A stretch of 64,000 nt of DNA from positions 62,001-126,000 of the forward strand of contig NW_027490232.1 in the NCBI RefSeq assembly GCF_050948175.1. The letters run 5' to 3'. This DNA is from Xylocopa sonorina. Lineage: Eukaryota; Arthropoda; Insecta; Hymenoptera; Apidae. The position numbers and the translations under genes are program-made. This document shows, one piece after another, positions 36,453-52,136 of this stretch. The notes under the pieces were generated by a model. The model searched no databases. It saw only the letters and a program-made list of their open reading frames with translations, and had not been told where the DNA came from. Positions within the stretch are counted from its first letter, which is position 1. Each line of letters begins with the position of its first letter.

Positions 36453-39400
36453 ATTTCTAATGTTTCTGAAAACGCGATATCGCATCTCATTTCTATGTTT
36501 CATGGTAAGATATAATATGATTTGCGAAGAGTCATGTATTCCTCGTCTAATCTTCAACTGAATGTAAATGCGACACTTCCTTGCTAGGAAATAGCGTCTG
36601 CAGATGCCTAGGTATCGTATCAATAGCTTTCTAATGCTTCTTAAAACGCGATATCGAATCTCATTTCTATGTTTCATGGTAAGATATAATATTCATTACG
36701 AAGTGTTATGCATTCCTCGTCTACGATTCAAATGAATGTAAATGCGACACTTCTTTGCTAGGAAATAGCGTTTGCAAATGTCTACCTATCGTAGCAATAG
36801 TGTTCTAATGCTTCTTAAAACGCGATATCGAATCTCATTTCTATGTTTCATGGTAAGATATAATATTCATTACGAAGTGTTATGCATTCCTCGTCTACGA
36901 TTCAAATGAATGTAAATGCGACACTTCTTTGCTAGGAAATAGCGTTTGCAAATGTCTACCTATCGTAGCAATAGTGTTCTAATGCTTCTTAAAACGCGAT
37001 ATCGCATCTTTTTTCTATGTTCCATGGTAAGATATAATATGATTTGCGATGTATCATGTATTCCTCGTCTACACTTCAAATGAATGTAAATGCGACACTT
37101 CCTTGCAAGGAAATCGCGTTTGCAGATGTCTACGTATCGTAGCAATAGAGTTCTTATGATTCTTAAAACGCGATATTGCATCTCATTTCTATGTTTCATG
37201 GTAAGATATAATATGATTTGCGAAGTGTTATGTATTCCTTGTCTACACTTCAAATGAATGTGAATGCGACACTTCCTCGCTACGAAATAGCGTTTGCAGA
37301 TGTCTACGCATCGTAGCAATAGATTTCTAATGTTTCTTAAAACGCGATATCGCATCTCATTTCTATGTTTCATGGTAAGATATAATATGATTTGCGAAGC
37401 GTCATGTATACCTCGTCTAATCTTCAAATGAATGTAAATGCGACACTTCCTTGCAAGGAAATAGCGTTTGCAGATGTCTACGTATCGAAGCAATAGAGTT
37501 CAAATGCTTCCTAAAACAAGATATCGCATCTCGTTTCTATGTTTCATGGTAAGATGTAATATGATTTGCGAAGTGTTATGTATTCCTCGTCTACACTTAA
37601 AATGAATGTAAATGCGACACTTCCTTGCTAAGAAATAGCGTCTGCAGATGTCTACGTATCGTAGCAATAGAGTTTATATGATTCTTAAAACGCGATATCG
37701 CATCTCATTTCTATGTTTCATGGTAAGATATAATATGATTTGCGAAGTGTTATGTATTCCTCGCCTACACTTCAAATGAATGTAAATGCGACACTTCTAT
37801 GCTAGGAAATAGCGATTGCAGATGTCTACGTATCGTAGCAATAGAGTTCATATGCTTCTTAAAACGCGATATCGCATCTCATTTCTATGTTTCATGGTAA
37901 GATATAATATGATTTGCGAAGTATCATGTATTCCTCGTCTACACTTCAAATGAATGTAAATGCGACACTTCCTTGCTAGGAAATAGCGTTTGCAGATGTC
38001 TAAGTATCGTAGGGATGGAGTTCTAATGCTTCTTCAAACGTGATATCGCATCTCATTTCTATGTTTCATGGTAAGATATAATATGATTTGCGAAGTATCA
38101 TGTATTCCTCGTCTACACTTCAAATGAATGTAAATGCGACACTTCCTTGCTAGGAAATAGCGTTTGCAGATGTCTAAGTATCGTAGGGATGGAGTTCTAA
38201 TGCTTCTTCAAACGTGATATCGCATCTCATTTCTATGTTTCATGATAAGATGTAATATTCATAGTGAAGTGTTATGTTTTGCTCGTCTACACTTCAAATG
38301 AATGTGAATGCAACACTTCCTCGCTAGGAAATAGCGTTTGCAGATGTCTACGTATCGAAGCAATAGAGTTCAAATGCTTCTTAAAACGCCATATCGCATC
38401 TCATCTCTATGTTTCATGGTAAGATATAATATGATTTGCGAAGTATCATGTATTCCTCGTCTACGATTCAAATGAATGTAAATGCGACACTTCCTCGCTA
38501 GGAAATAGCGTTTGCAGATGTCTACGTATCGTAGCAATAGATTTCTAATGTTTCTGAAAACGCGATATCGCATCTCATTTCTATGTTTCATGGTAAGATA
38601 TAATATGATTTGCGAAGAGTCATGTATTCCTCGTCTAATCTTCAAATGAATGTAAATGCGACACTTCCTTGCTAGGAAATAGCGTCTGCAGATGTCTAGG
38701 TATCGTATCAATAGCTTTCTAATGCTTCTTAAAACGCGATATCGAATCTCATTTCTATGTTTCATGGTAAGATATAATATTCATTACGAAGTGTTATGCA
38801 TTCCTCGTCTACGATTCAAATGAATGTAAATGCGACACTTCTTTGCTAGGAAATAGCGTTTGCAAATGTCTACCTATCGTAGCAATAGTGTTCTAATGCT
38901 TCTTAAAACGCGATATCGAATCTCATTTCTATGTTTCATGGTAAGATATAATATTCATTACGAAGTGTTATGCATTCCTCGTCTACGATTCAAATGAATG
39001 TAAATGCGACACTTCCTTGCAAGGAAATAGCGTTTGCAGGTGTCTACGTATCGAAGCAATAGAGTTCAAATGCTTCCTAAAACAAGATATCGCATCTCGT
39101 TTCTATGTTTCATGGTAAGATGTAATATGATTTGCGAAGTGTTATGTATTCCTCGTCTACACTTAAAATGAATGTAAATGCGACACTTCCTTGCTAGGAA
39201 ATAGCGTCTGCAGATGTCTACGTATCGTAGCAATAGAGTTCATATGCTTCTTAAAACGCGATATCGCATCTCATTTCTATGTTTCATGGTAAGATATAAT
39301 ATGATTTGCGAAGCGTCATGTATACCTCGTCTAATCTTCAAATGAATGTAAATGCGACACTTCCTTGCAAGGAAATAGCGTTTGCAGATGTCTACGTATC

Positions 39401-42400
39401 GAAGCAATAGAGTTCAAATGCTTCCTAAAACAAGATATCGCATCTCGTTTCTATGTTTCATGGTAAGATGTAATATGATTTGCGAAGTGTTATGTATTCC
39501 TCGTCTACACTTAAAATGAATGTAAATGCGACACTTCCTTGCTAGGAAATAGCGTCTGCAGATGTCTACGTATCGTAGCAATAGAGTTTATATGATTCTT
39601 AAAACGCGATATCGCATCTCATTTCTATGTTTCATGGTAAGATATAATATGATTTGCGAAGTGTTATGTATTCCTCGCCTACACTTCAAATGAATGTAAA
39701 TGCGACACTTCTATGCTAGGAAATAGCGATTGCAGATGTCTACGTATCGTAGCAATAGAGTTCATATGCTTCTTAAAACGCGATATCGCATCTCATTTCT
39801 ATGTTTCATGGTAAGATATAATATGATTTGCGAAGTATCATGTATTCCTCGTCTACACTTCAAATGAATGTAAATGCGACACTTCCTTGCTAGGAAATAG
39901 CGTTTGCAGATGTCTAAGTATCGTAGGGATGGAGTTCTAATGCTTCTTCAAACGTGATATCGCATCTCATTTCTATGTTTCATGATAAGATGTAATATTC
40001 ATAGCGAAGTGTTATGTTTTCCTCGTCTACACTTCAAATGAATGTGAATGCAACACTTCCTCGCTAGGAAATAGCGTTTGCAGATGTCTACGTATCGAAG
40101 CAATAGAGTTCAAATGCTTCTTAAAACGCCATATCGCATCTCATCTCTATGTTTCACGGTAAGATATAATATGATTTGCGAAGTATCATGTATTCCTCGT
40201 CTACGATTCAAATGAATGTAAATGCGACACTTCCTCGCTAGGAAATAGCGTTTGCAGATGTCTACGTATCGTAGCAATAGATTTCTAATGTTTCTGAAAA
40301 CGCGATATCGCATCTCATTTCTATGTTTCATGGTAAGATATAATATGATTTGCGAAGAGTCATGTATTCCTCGTCTAATCTTCAAATGAATGTAAATGCG
40401 ACACTTCCTTGCTAGGAAATAGCGTCTGCAGATGTCTAGGTATCGTATCAATAGCTTTCTAATGCTTCTTAAAACGCGATATCGAATCTCATTTCTATGT
40501 TTCATGGTAAGATATAATATTCATTACGAAGTGTTATGCATTCCTCGCCTACACTTCAAATGAATGTAAATGCGACACTTCTATGCTAGGAAATAGCGAT
40601 TGCAGATGTCTACGTATCGTAGCAATAGAGTTCTTATGATTCTTAAAACGCGATATTGCATCTCATTTCTATGTTTCATGGTAAGAAATAATATGATTTG
40701 CGAAGTGTTATGTATTTCTTGTCTACACTTCAAATGAATGTGAATGCGACACTTCCTCGCTACGAAATAGCGTTTGCAGATGTCTACGTATCGTAGCAAT
40801 AGATTTCTAATGTTTCTTAAAACGCGATATCGCATCTCATTTCTATGTTTCATGGTAAGATATAATATGATTTGCGAAGCGTCATGTATACCTCGTCTAA
40901 TCTTCAAATGAATGTAAATGCGACACTTCCTTGCAAGGAAATAGCGTTTGCAGGTGTCTACGTATCGAAGCAATAGAGTTCAAATGCTTCCTAAAACAAG
41001 ATATCGCATCTCGTTTCTATGTTTCATGGTAAGATGTAATATGATTTGCGAAGTGTTATGTATTCCTCGTCTACACTTAAAATGAATGTAAATGCGACAC
41101 TTCCTTGCTAGGAAATAGCGTCTGCAGATGTCTACGTATCGTAGCAATAGAGTTCATATGCTTCTTAAAACGCGATATCGCATCTCATTTCTATGTTTCA
41201 TGGTAAGATATAATATGATTTGCGAAGCGTCATGTATACCTCGTCTAATCTTCAAATGAATGTAAATGCGACACTTCCTTGCAAGGAAATAGCGTTTGCA
41301 GATGTCTACGTATCGAAGCAATAGAGTTCAAATGCTTCCTAAAACAAGATATCGCATCTCGTTTCTATGTTTCATGGTAAGATGTAATATGATTTGCGAA
41401 GTGTTATGTATTCCTCGTCTACACTTAAAATGAATGTAAATGCGACACTTCCTTGCTAGGAAATAGCGTCTGCAGATGTCTACGTATCGTAGCAATAGAG
41501 TTTATATGATTCTTAAAACGCGATATCGCATCTCATTTCTATGTTTCATGGTAAGATATAATATGATTTGCGAAGTGTTATGTATTCCTCGCCTACACTT
41601 CAAATGAATGTAAATGCGACACTTCTATGCTAGGAAATAGCGATTGCAGATGTCTACGTATCGTAGCAATAGAGTTCATATGCTTCTTAAAACGCGATAT
41701 CGCATCTCATTTCTATGTTTCATGGTAAGATATAATATGATTTGCGAAGTATCATGTATTCCTCGTCTACACTTCAAATGAATGTAAATGCGACACTTCC
41801 TTGCAAGGAAATAGCGTCTGCAGATGTCTAGGTGTCGTAGCAATAGAGTTCTAAAACTTCTTAAAACGCGATATCGCATCTCATTTCTATGTTTCATGGT
41901 AAGATGTAATATGATTTGCGAAGTATCATGTATTCCCCGTCTACACTTCAAATGAATGTAAATGCGACACTTCCTTGCAAGGAAATAGCGTTTGCAGATG
42001 TCTACGTATCGAAGCAATAGAGTTCAAATGCTTCCTAAAACAAGATATCGCATCTCGTTTCTATGTTTCATGGTAAAATATAACATGATTTGCGAAGTGT
42101 TATGTATTCCTCGTCTACACTTCAAATGAATGTAAATGCGACACTTCCTTGCTAGGAAATAGCGTTTGCAGATGTCTACGTATCGAAGAAATAGAGTTCT
42201 AATGCTTCTTAAAACGCGATATCGCATCTCGTTTCTATGTTTCATGGTAAGATGTAATATGATTTGCGAAGTGTTATGTATTCCTCGTCTACACTTAAAA
42301 TGAATGTAAATGCGACACTTCCTTGCTAGGAAATAGCGTCTGCAGATGTCTACGTATCGTAGCAATAGAGTTTATATGATTCTTAAAACGCGATATCGCA

Positions 42401-42475
42401 TCTCATTTCTATGTTTCATGGTAAGATATAATATGATTTGCGAAGTGTTATGTATTCCTCGCCTACACTTCAAAT
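35864..42475 (+). repeat. 38-monomer tandem duplication, copy A
   Basis: Aligns with 42476-49107 at exactly 6,612 bp (38 x 174). The left edge follows the mismatch at 35863 (AAAGAATG against AATGAATG). The junction with copy B lies in 42476-42495, a 20-bp interval. Many rare variants are shared in order, for example CAACTGAATG with GATGCCTAGG near 36,555-36,610 and GTTTTGCTCGTC near 38,275. Confidence 0.9.
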
Positions 42476-45400
42476 GAATGTAAATGCGACACTTCCTTGC
42501 AAGGAAATAGCGTTTGCAGATGTCTACGTATCGAAGCAATAGTGTTCAAATGCTTCTTAAAACGAGATATTGCATCTCATATCTATGTTTCATGATAAGA
42601 TATAATATTCATTGCGAAGAGTTATGCATTCCTCGTCTACGATTCAAATGAATGTAAATGCGACACTTCCTTGCTAGGAAATAGCGTTTGCAGATGTCTA
42701 AGTATCGTAGGGATGGAGTTCTAATGCTTCTTCAAACGTGATATCGCATCTCATTTCTATGTTTCATGATAAGATGTAATATTCATAGTGAAGTGTTATG
42801 TTTTCCTCGTCTACACTTCAAATGAATGTGAATGCAACACTTCCTCGCTAGGAAATAGCGTTTGCAGATGTCTACGTATCGAAGCAATAGAGTTCAAATG
42901 CTTCTTAAAACGCCATATCGCATCTCATCTCTATGTTTCATGGTAAGATATAATATGATTTGCGAAGTATCATGTATTCCTCGTCTACGATTCAAATGAA
43001 TGTAAATGCGACACTTCCTCGCTAGGAAATAGCGTTTGCAGATGTCTACGTATCGTAGCAATAGATTTCTAATGTTTCTGAAAACGCGATATCGCATCTC
43101 ATTTCTATGTTTCATGGTAAGATATAATATGATTTGCGAAGAGTCATGTATTCCTCGTCTAATCTTCAACTGAATGTAAATGCGACACTTCCTTGCTAGG
43201 AAATAGCGTCTGCAGATGCCTAGGTATCGTATCAATAGCTTTCTAATGCTTCTTAAAACGCGATATCGAATCTCATTTCTATGTTTCATGGTAAGATATA
43301 ATATTCATTACGAAGTGTTATGCATTCCTCGTCTACGATTCAAATGAATGTAAATGCGACACTTCTTTGCTAGGAAATAGCGTTTGCAAATGTCTACCTA
43401 TCGTAGCAATAGTGTTCTAATGCTTCTTAAAACGCGATATCGAATCTCATTTCTATGTTTCATGGTAAGATATAATATTCATTACGAAGTGTTATGCATT
43501 CCTCGTCTACGATTCAAATGAATGTAAATGCGACACTTCTTTGCTAGGAAATAGCGTTTGCAAATGTCTACCTATCGTAGCAATAGTGTTCTAATGCTTC
43601 TTAAAACGCGATATCGCATCTTTTTTCTATGTTCCATGGTAAGATATAATATGATTTGCGATGTATCATGTATTCCTCGTCTACACTTCAAATGAATGTA
43701 AATGCGACACTTCCTTGCAAGGAAATCGCGTTTGCAGATGTCTACGTATCGTAGCAATAGAGTTCTTATGATTCTTAAAACGCGATATTGCATCTCATTT
43801 CTATGTTTCATGGTAAGATATAATATGATTTGCGAAGTGTTATGTATTCCTTGTCTACACTTCAAATGAATGTGAATGCGACACTTCCTCGCTACGAAAT
43901 AGCGTTTGCAGATGTCTACGCATCGTAGCAATAGATTTCTAATGTTTCTTAAAACGCGATATCGCATCTCATTTCTATGTTTCATGGTAAGATATAATAT
44001 GATTTGCGAAGCGTCATGTATACCTCGTCTAATCTTCAAATGAATGTAAATGCGACACTTCCTTGCAAGGAAATAGCGTTTGCAGATGTCTACGTATCGA
44101 AGCAATAGAGTTCAAATGCTTCCTAAAACAAGATATCGCATCTCGTTTCTATGTTTCATGGTAAGATGTAATATGATTTGCGAAGTGTTATGTATTCCTC
44201 GTCTACACTTAAAATGAATGTAAATGCGACACTTCCTTGCTAAGAAATAGCGTCTGCAGATGTCTACGTATCGTAGCAATAGAGTTTATATGATTCTTAA
44301 AACGCGATATCGCATCTCATTTCTATGTTTCATGGTAAGATATAATATGATTTGCGAAGTGTTATGTATTCCTCGCCTACACTTCAAATGAATGTAAATG
44401 CGACACTTCTATGCTAGGAAATAGCGATTGCAGATGTCTACGTATCGTAGCAATAGAGTTCATATGCTTCTTAAAACGCGATATCGCATCTCATTTCTAT
44501 GTTTCATGGTAAGATATAATATGATTTGCGAAGTATCATGTATTCCTCGTCTACACTTCAAATGAATGTAAATGCGACACTTCCTTGCTAGGAAATAGCG
44601 TTTGCAGATGTCTAAGTATCGTAGGGATGGAGTTCTAATGCTTCTTCAAACGTGATATCGCATCTCATTTCTATGTTTCATGGTAAGATATAATATGATT
44701 TGCGAAGTATCATGTATTCCTCGTCTACACTTCAAATGAATGTAAATGCGACACTTCCTTGCTAGGAAATAGCGTTTGCAGATGTCTAAGTATCGTAGGG
44801 ATGGAGTTCTAATGCTTCTTCAAACGTGATATCGCATCTCATTTCTATGTTTCATGATAAGATGTAATATTCATAGTGAAGTGTTATGTTTTGCTCGTCT
44901 ACACTTCAAATGAATGTGAATGCAACACTTCCTCGCTAGGAAATAGCGTTTGCAGATGTCTACGTATCGAAGCAATAGAGTTCAAATGCTTCTTAAAACG
45001 CCATATCGCATCTCATCTCTATGTTTCATGGTAAGATATAATATGATTTGCGAAGTATCATGTATTCCTCGTCTACGATTCAAATGAATGTAAATGCGAC
45101 ACTTCCTCGCTAGGAAATAGCGTTTGCAGATGTCTACGTATCGTAGCAATAGATTTCTAATGTTTCTGAAAACGCGATATCGCATCTCATTTCTATGTTT
45201 CATGGTAAGATATAATATGATTTGCGAAGAGTCATGTATTCCTCGTCTAATCTTCAAATGAATGTAAATGCGACACTTCCTTGCTAGGAAATAGCGTCTG
45301 CAGATGTCTAGGTATCGTATCAATAGCTTTCTAATGCTTCTTAAAACGCGATATCGAATCTCATTTCTATGTTTCATGGTAAGATATAATATTCATTACG

Positions 45401-48400
45401 AAGTGTTATGCATTCCTCGTCTACGATTCAAATGAATGTAAATGCGACACTTCTTTGCTAGGAAATAGCGTTTGCAAATGTCTACCTATCGTAGCAATAG
45501 TGTTCTAATGCTTCTTAAAACGCGATATCGAATCTCATTTCTATGTTTCATGGTAAGATATAATATTCATTACGAAGTGTTATGCATTCCTCGTCTACGA
45601 TTCAAATGAATGTAAATGCGACACTTCCTTGCAAGGAAATAGCGTTTGCAGGTGTCTACGTATCGAAGCAATAGAGTTCAAATGCTTCCTAAAACAAGAT
45701 ATCGCATCTCGTTTCTATGTTTCATGGTAAGATGTAATATGATTTGCGAAGTGTTATGTATTCCTCGTCTACACTTAAAATGAATGTAAATGCGACACTT
45801 CCTTGCTAGGAAATAGCGTCTGCAGATGTCTACGTATCGTAGCAATAGAGTTCATATGCTTCTTAAAACGCGATATCGCATCTCATTTCTATGTTTCATG
45901 GTAAGATATAATATGATTTGCGAAGCGTCATGTATACCTCGTCTAATCTTCAAATGAATGTAAATGCGACACTTCCTTGCAAGGAAATAGCGTTTGCAGA
46001 TGTCTACGTATCGAAGCAATAGAGTTCAAATGCTTCCTAAAACAAGATATCGCATCTCGTTTCTATGTTTCATGGTAAGATGTAATATGATTTGCGAAGT
46101 GTTATGTATTCCTCGTCTACACTTAAAATGAATGTAAATGCGACACTTCCTTGCTAGGAAATAGCGTCTGCAGATGTCTACGTATCGTAGCAATAGAGTT
46201 TATATGATTCTTAAAACGCGATATCGCATCTCATTTCTATGTTTCATGGTAAGATATAATATGATTTGCGAAGTGTTATGTATTCCTCGCCTACACTTCA
46301 AATGAATGTAAATGCGACACTTCTATGCTAGGAAATAGCGATTGCAGATGTCTACGTATCGTAGCAATAGAGTTCATATGCTTCTTAAAACGCGATATCG
46401 CATCTCATTTCTATGTTTCATGGTAAGATATAATATGATTTGCGAAGTATCATGTATTCCTCGTCTACACTTCAAATGAATGTAAATGCGACACTTCCTT
46501 GCTAGGAAATAGCGTTTGCAGATGTCTAAGTATCGTAGGGATGGAGTTCTAATGCTTCTTCAAACGTGATATCGCATCTCATTTCTATGTTTCATGATAA
46601 GATGTAATATTCATAGCGAAGTGTTATGTTTTCCTCGTCTACACTTCAAATGAATGTGAATGCAACACTTCCTCGCTAGGAAATAGCGTTTGCAGATGTC
46701 TACGTATCGAAGCAATAGAGTTCAAATGCTTCTTAAAACGCCATATCGCATCTCATCTCTATGTTTCACGGTAAGATATAATATGATTTGCGAAGTATCA
46801 TGTATTCCTCGTCTACGATTCAAATGAATGTAAATGCGACACTTCCTCGCTAGGAAATAGCGTTTGCAGATGTCTACGTATCGTAGCAATAGATTTCTAA
46901 TGTTTCTGAAAACGCGATATCGCATCTCATTTCTATGTTTCATGGTAAGATATAATATGATTTGCGAAGAGTCATGTATTCCTCGTCTAATCTTCAAATG
47001 AATGTAAATGCGACACTTCCTTGCTAGGAAATAGCGTCTGCAGATGTCTAGGTATCGTATCAATAGCTTTCTAATGCTTCTTAAAACGCGATATCGAATC
47101 TCATTTCTATGTTTCATGGTAAGATATAATATTCATTACGAAGTGTTATGCATTCCTCGCCTACACTTCAAATGAATGTAAATGCGACACTTCTATGCTA
47201 GGAAATAGCGATTGCAGATGTCTACGTATCGTAGCAATAGAGTTCTTATGATTCTTAAAACGCGATATTGCATCTCATTTCTATGTTTCATGGTAAGAAA
47301 TAATATGATTTGCGAAGTGTTATGTATTTCTTGTCTACACTTCAAATGAATGTGAATGCGACACTTCCTCGCTACGAAATAGCGTTTGCAGATGTCTACG
47401 TATCGTAGCAATAGATTTCTAATGTTTCTTAAAACGCGATATCGCATCTCATTTCTATGTTTCATGGTAAGATATAATATGATTTGCGAAGCGTCATGTA
47501 TACCTCGTCTAATCTTCAAATGAATGTAAATGCGACACTTCCTTGCAAGGAAATAGCGTTTGCAGGTGTCTACGTATCGAAGCAATAGAGTTCAAATGCT
47601 TCCTAAAACAAGATATCGCATCTCGTTTCTATGTTTCATGGTAAGATGTAATATGATTTGCGAAGTGTTATGTATTCCTCGTCTACACTTAAAATGAATG
47701 TAAATGCGACACTTCCTTGCTAGGAAATAGCGTCTGCAGATGTCTACGTATCGTAGCAATAGAGTTCATATGCTTCTTAAAACGCGATATCGCATCTCAT
47801 TTCTATGTTTCATGGTAAGATATAATATGATTTGCGAAGCGTCATGTATACCTCGTCTAATCTTCAAATGAATGTAAATGCGACACTTCCTTGCAAGGAA
47901 ATAGCGTTTGCAGATGTCTACGTATCGAAGCAATAGAGTTCAAATGCTTCCTAAAACAAGATATCGCATCTCGTTTCTATGTTTCATGGTAAGATGTAAT
48001 ATGATTTGCGAAGTGTTATGTATTCCTCGTCTACACTTAAAATGAATGTAAATGCGACACTTCCTTGCTAGGAAATAGCGTCTGCAGATGTCTACGTATC
48101 GTAGCAATAGAGTTTATATGATTCTTAAAACGCGATATCGCATCTCATTTCTATGTTTCATGGTAAGATATAATATGATTTGCGAAGTGTTATGTATTCC
48201 TCGCCTACACTTCAAATGAATGTAAATGCGACACTTCTATGCTAGGAAATAGCGATTGCAGATGTCTACGTATCGTAGCAATAGAGTTCATATGCTTCTT
48301 AAAACGCGATATCGCATCTCATTTCTATGTTTCATGGTAAGATATAATATGATTTGCGAAGTATCATGTATTCCTCGTCTACACTTCAAATGAATGTAAA

Positions 48401-49107
48401 TGCGACACTTCCTTGCAAGGAAATAGCGTCTGCAGATGTCTAGGTGTCGTAGCAATAGAGTTCTAAAACTTCTTAAAACGCGATATCGCATCTCATTTCT
48501 ATGTTTCATGGTAAGATGTAATATGATTTGCGAAGTATCATGTATTCCCCGTCTACACTTCAAATGAATGTAAATGCGACACTTCCTTGCAAGGAAATAG
48601 CGTTTGCAGATGTCTACGTATCGAAGCAATAGAGTTCAAATGCTTCCTAAAACAAGATATCGCATCTCGTTTCTATGTTTCATGGTAAAATATAACATGA
48701 TTTGCGAAGTGTTATGTATTCCTCGTCTACACTTCAAATGAATGTAAATGCGACACTTCCTTGCTAGGAAATAGCGTTTGCAGATGTCTACGTATCGAAG
48801 AAATAGAGTTCTAATGCTTCTTAAAACGCGATATCGCATCTCGTTTCTATGTTTCATGGTAAGATGTAATATGATTTGCGAAGTGTTATGTATTCCTCGT
48901 CTACACTTAAAATGAATGTAAATGCGACACTTCCTTGCTAGGAAATAGCGTCTGCAGATGTCTACGTATCGTAGCAATAGAGTTTATATGATTCTTAAAA
49001 CGCGATATCGCATCTCATTTCTATGTTTCATGGTAAGATATAATATGATTTGCGAAGTGTTATGTATTCCTCGCCTACACTTCAAATGAATGTAAATGCG
49101 ACACTTC
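42476..49107 (+). repeat. 38-monomer tandem duplication, copy B
   Basis: Second copy of the 6,612-bp unit. The first mismatch at the far end is at 49108, where CACTTCTATG replaces CACTTCCTTG. In the parts I compared line by line I saw essentially no substitutions against copy A. It is therefore younger, or more recently homogenised, than the 40-monomer duplication. Confidence 0.9.
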
Positions 49108-51999
49108 TATGCTAGGAAATAGCGATTGCAGATGTCTACGTATCGTAGCAATAGAGTTCATATGCTTCTTAAAACGCGATATCGCATCTGATTTCTATGT
49201 TTCATGGTAAGATATAATATGATTTGCGAAGTATCATGTATTCCTCGTCTACACTTCAAATGAATGTAAATGCGACACTTCCTTGCTAGGAAATAGCGTT
49301 TGCAGATGTCTAAGTATCGTAGGGATGGAGTTCTAATGCTTCTACAAACGTGATATCGCATCTCATTTCTATGTTTCATGATAAGATGTAATATTCATAG
49401 CGAAGTGTTATGTTTTCCTCGTCTACACTTCAAATGAATGTGAATGCAACACTTCCTCGCTAGGAAATAGCGTTTGCAGATGTCTACGTATCGAAGCAAT
49501 AGAGTTCAAATGCTTCTTAAAACGCCATATCGCATCTCATCTCTATGTTTCATGGTAAGATATAATATGATTTGCGAAGTATCATGTATTCCTCGTCTAC
49601 GATTCAAATGAATGTAAATGCGACACTTCCTCGCTAGGAAATAGCGTTTGCAGATGTCTACGTATCGTAGCAATAGATTTCTAATGTTTCTGAAAACGCG
49701 ATATCGCATCTCATTTCTATGTTTCATGGTAAGATATAATATGATTTGCGAAGAGTCATGTATTCCTCGTCTAATCTTCAAATGAATGTAAATGCGACAC
49801 TTCCTTGCTAGGAAATAGCGTCTGCAGATGTCTAGGTATCGTATCAATAGCTTTCTAATGCTTCTTAAAACGCGATATCGAATCTCATTTCTATGTTTCA
49901 TGGTAAGATATAATATTCATTACGAAGTGTTATGCATTCCTCGCCTACACTTCAAATGAATGTAAATGCGACACTTCTATGCTAGGAAATAGCGATTGCA
50001 GATGTCTACGTATCGTAGCAATAGAGTTCTTATGATTCTTAAAACGCGATATTGCATCTCATTTCTATGTTTCATGGTAAGAAATAATATGATTTGCGAA
50101 GTGTTATGTATTCCTTGCCTACACTTCAAATGAATGTGAATGCGACACTTCCTCGCTACGAAATAGCGTTTGCAGATGTCTACGTATCGTAGCAATAGAT
50201 TTCTAATGTTTCTTAAAACGCGATATCGCATCTCATTTCTATGTTTCATGGTAAGATATAATATGATTTGCGAAGCGTCATGTATACCTCGTCTAATCTT
50301 CAAATGAATGTAAATGCGACACTTCCTTGCAAGGAAATAGCGTTTGCAGGTGTCTACGTATCGAAGCAATAGAGTTCAAATGCTTCCTAAAACAAGATAT
50401 CGCATCTCGTTTCTATGTTTCATGGTAAGATGTAATATGATTTGCGAAGTGTTATGTATTCCTCGTCTACACTTAAAATGAATGTAAATGCGACACTTCC
50501 TTGCTAGGAAATAGCGTCTGCAGATGTCTACGTATCGTAGCAATAGAGTTCATATGCTTCTTAAAACGCGATATCGCATCTCATTTCTATGTTTCATGGT
50601 AAGATATAATATGATTTGCGAAGCGTCATGTATACCTCGTCTAATCTTCAAATGAATGTAAATGCGACACTTCCTTGCAAGGAAATAGCGTTTGCAGATG
50701 TCTACGTATCGAAGCAATAGAGTTCAAATGCTTCCTAAAACAAGATATCGCATCTCGTTTCTATGTTTCATGGTAAGATGTAATATGATTTGCGAAGTGT
50801 TATGTATTCCTCGTCTACACTTAAAATGAATGTAAATGCGACACTTCCTTGCTAGGAAATAGCGTCTGCAGATGTCTACGTATCGTAGCAATAGAGTTTA
50901 TATGATTCTTAAAACGCGATATCGCATCTCATTTCTATGTTTCATGGTAAGATATAATATGATTTGCGAAGTGTTATGTATTCCTCGCCTACACTTCAAA
51001 TGAATGTAAATGCGACACTTCTATGCTAGGAAATAGCGATTGCAGATGTCTACGTATCGTAGCAATAGAGTTCATATGCTTCTTAAAACGCGATATCGCA
51101 TCTCATTTCTATGTTTCATGGTAAGATATAATATGATTTGCGAAGTATCATGTATTCCTCGTCTACACTTCAAATGAATGTAAATGCGACACTTCCTTGC
51201 AAGGAAATAGCGTCTGCAGATGTCTAGGTGTCGTAGCAATAGAGTTCTAAAACTTCTTAAAACGCGATATCGCATCTCATTTCTATGTTTCATGGTAAGA
51301 TGTAATATGATTTGCGAAGTATCATGTATTCCCCGTCTACACTTCAAATGAATGTAAATGCGACACTTCCTTGCAAGGAAATAGCGTTTGCAGATGTCTA
51401 CGTATCGAAGCAATAGAGTTCAAATGCTTCCTAAAACAAGATATCGCATCTCGTTTCTATGCTTCATGGTAAAATATAACATGATTTGCGAAGTGTTATG
51501 TATTCCTCGTCTACACTTCAAATGAATGTAAATGCGACACTTCCTTGCTAGGAAATAGCGTTTGCAGATGTCTACGTATCGAAGAAATAGAGTTCTAATG
51601 CTTCTTAAAACGCGATATCGCATCTCGTTTCTATGTTTCATGGTAAGATGTAATATGATTTGCGAAGTGTTATGTATTCCTCGTCTACACTTAAAATGAA
51701 TGTAAATGCGACACTTCCTTGCTAGGAAATAGCGTCTGCAGATGTCTACGTATCGTAGCAATAGAGTTTATATGATTCTTAAAACGCGATATCGCATCTC
51801 ATTTCTATGTTTCATGGTAAGATATAATATGATTTGCGAAGTGTTATGTATTCCTCGCCTACACTTCAAATGAATGTAAATGCGACACTTCTATGCTAGG
51901 AAATAGCGATTGCAGATGTCTACGTATCGTAGCAATAGAGTTCATATGCTTCTTAAAACGCGATATCGCATCTCATTTCTATGTTTCATGGTAAGATAT
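48834..51999 (+). repeat. 16-monomer-displaced partial copy
   Basis: Matches about 46,050-49,215 at an offset of 2,784 bp (16 x 174), so the end of the 38-monomer unit was extended by a further crossover. A private change, CATCTGATTTC near 49,190, and CTACAAACG for CTTCAAACG near 49,342 mark this stretch. Confidence 0.83.
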
Positions 52000-52136
52000 A
52001 ATATTCATTACGAAGTGTTATGTATTCCTTGTCTACACTTCAAATGAATGTGAATGCGACACTTCCTCGCTAGGAAATAGCGTTTGCAGATGTCTACGTA
52101 TCGTAGCAGTAGATTTCTAATGTTTCTTAAAACGCT

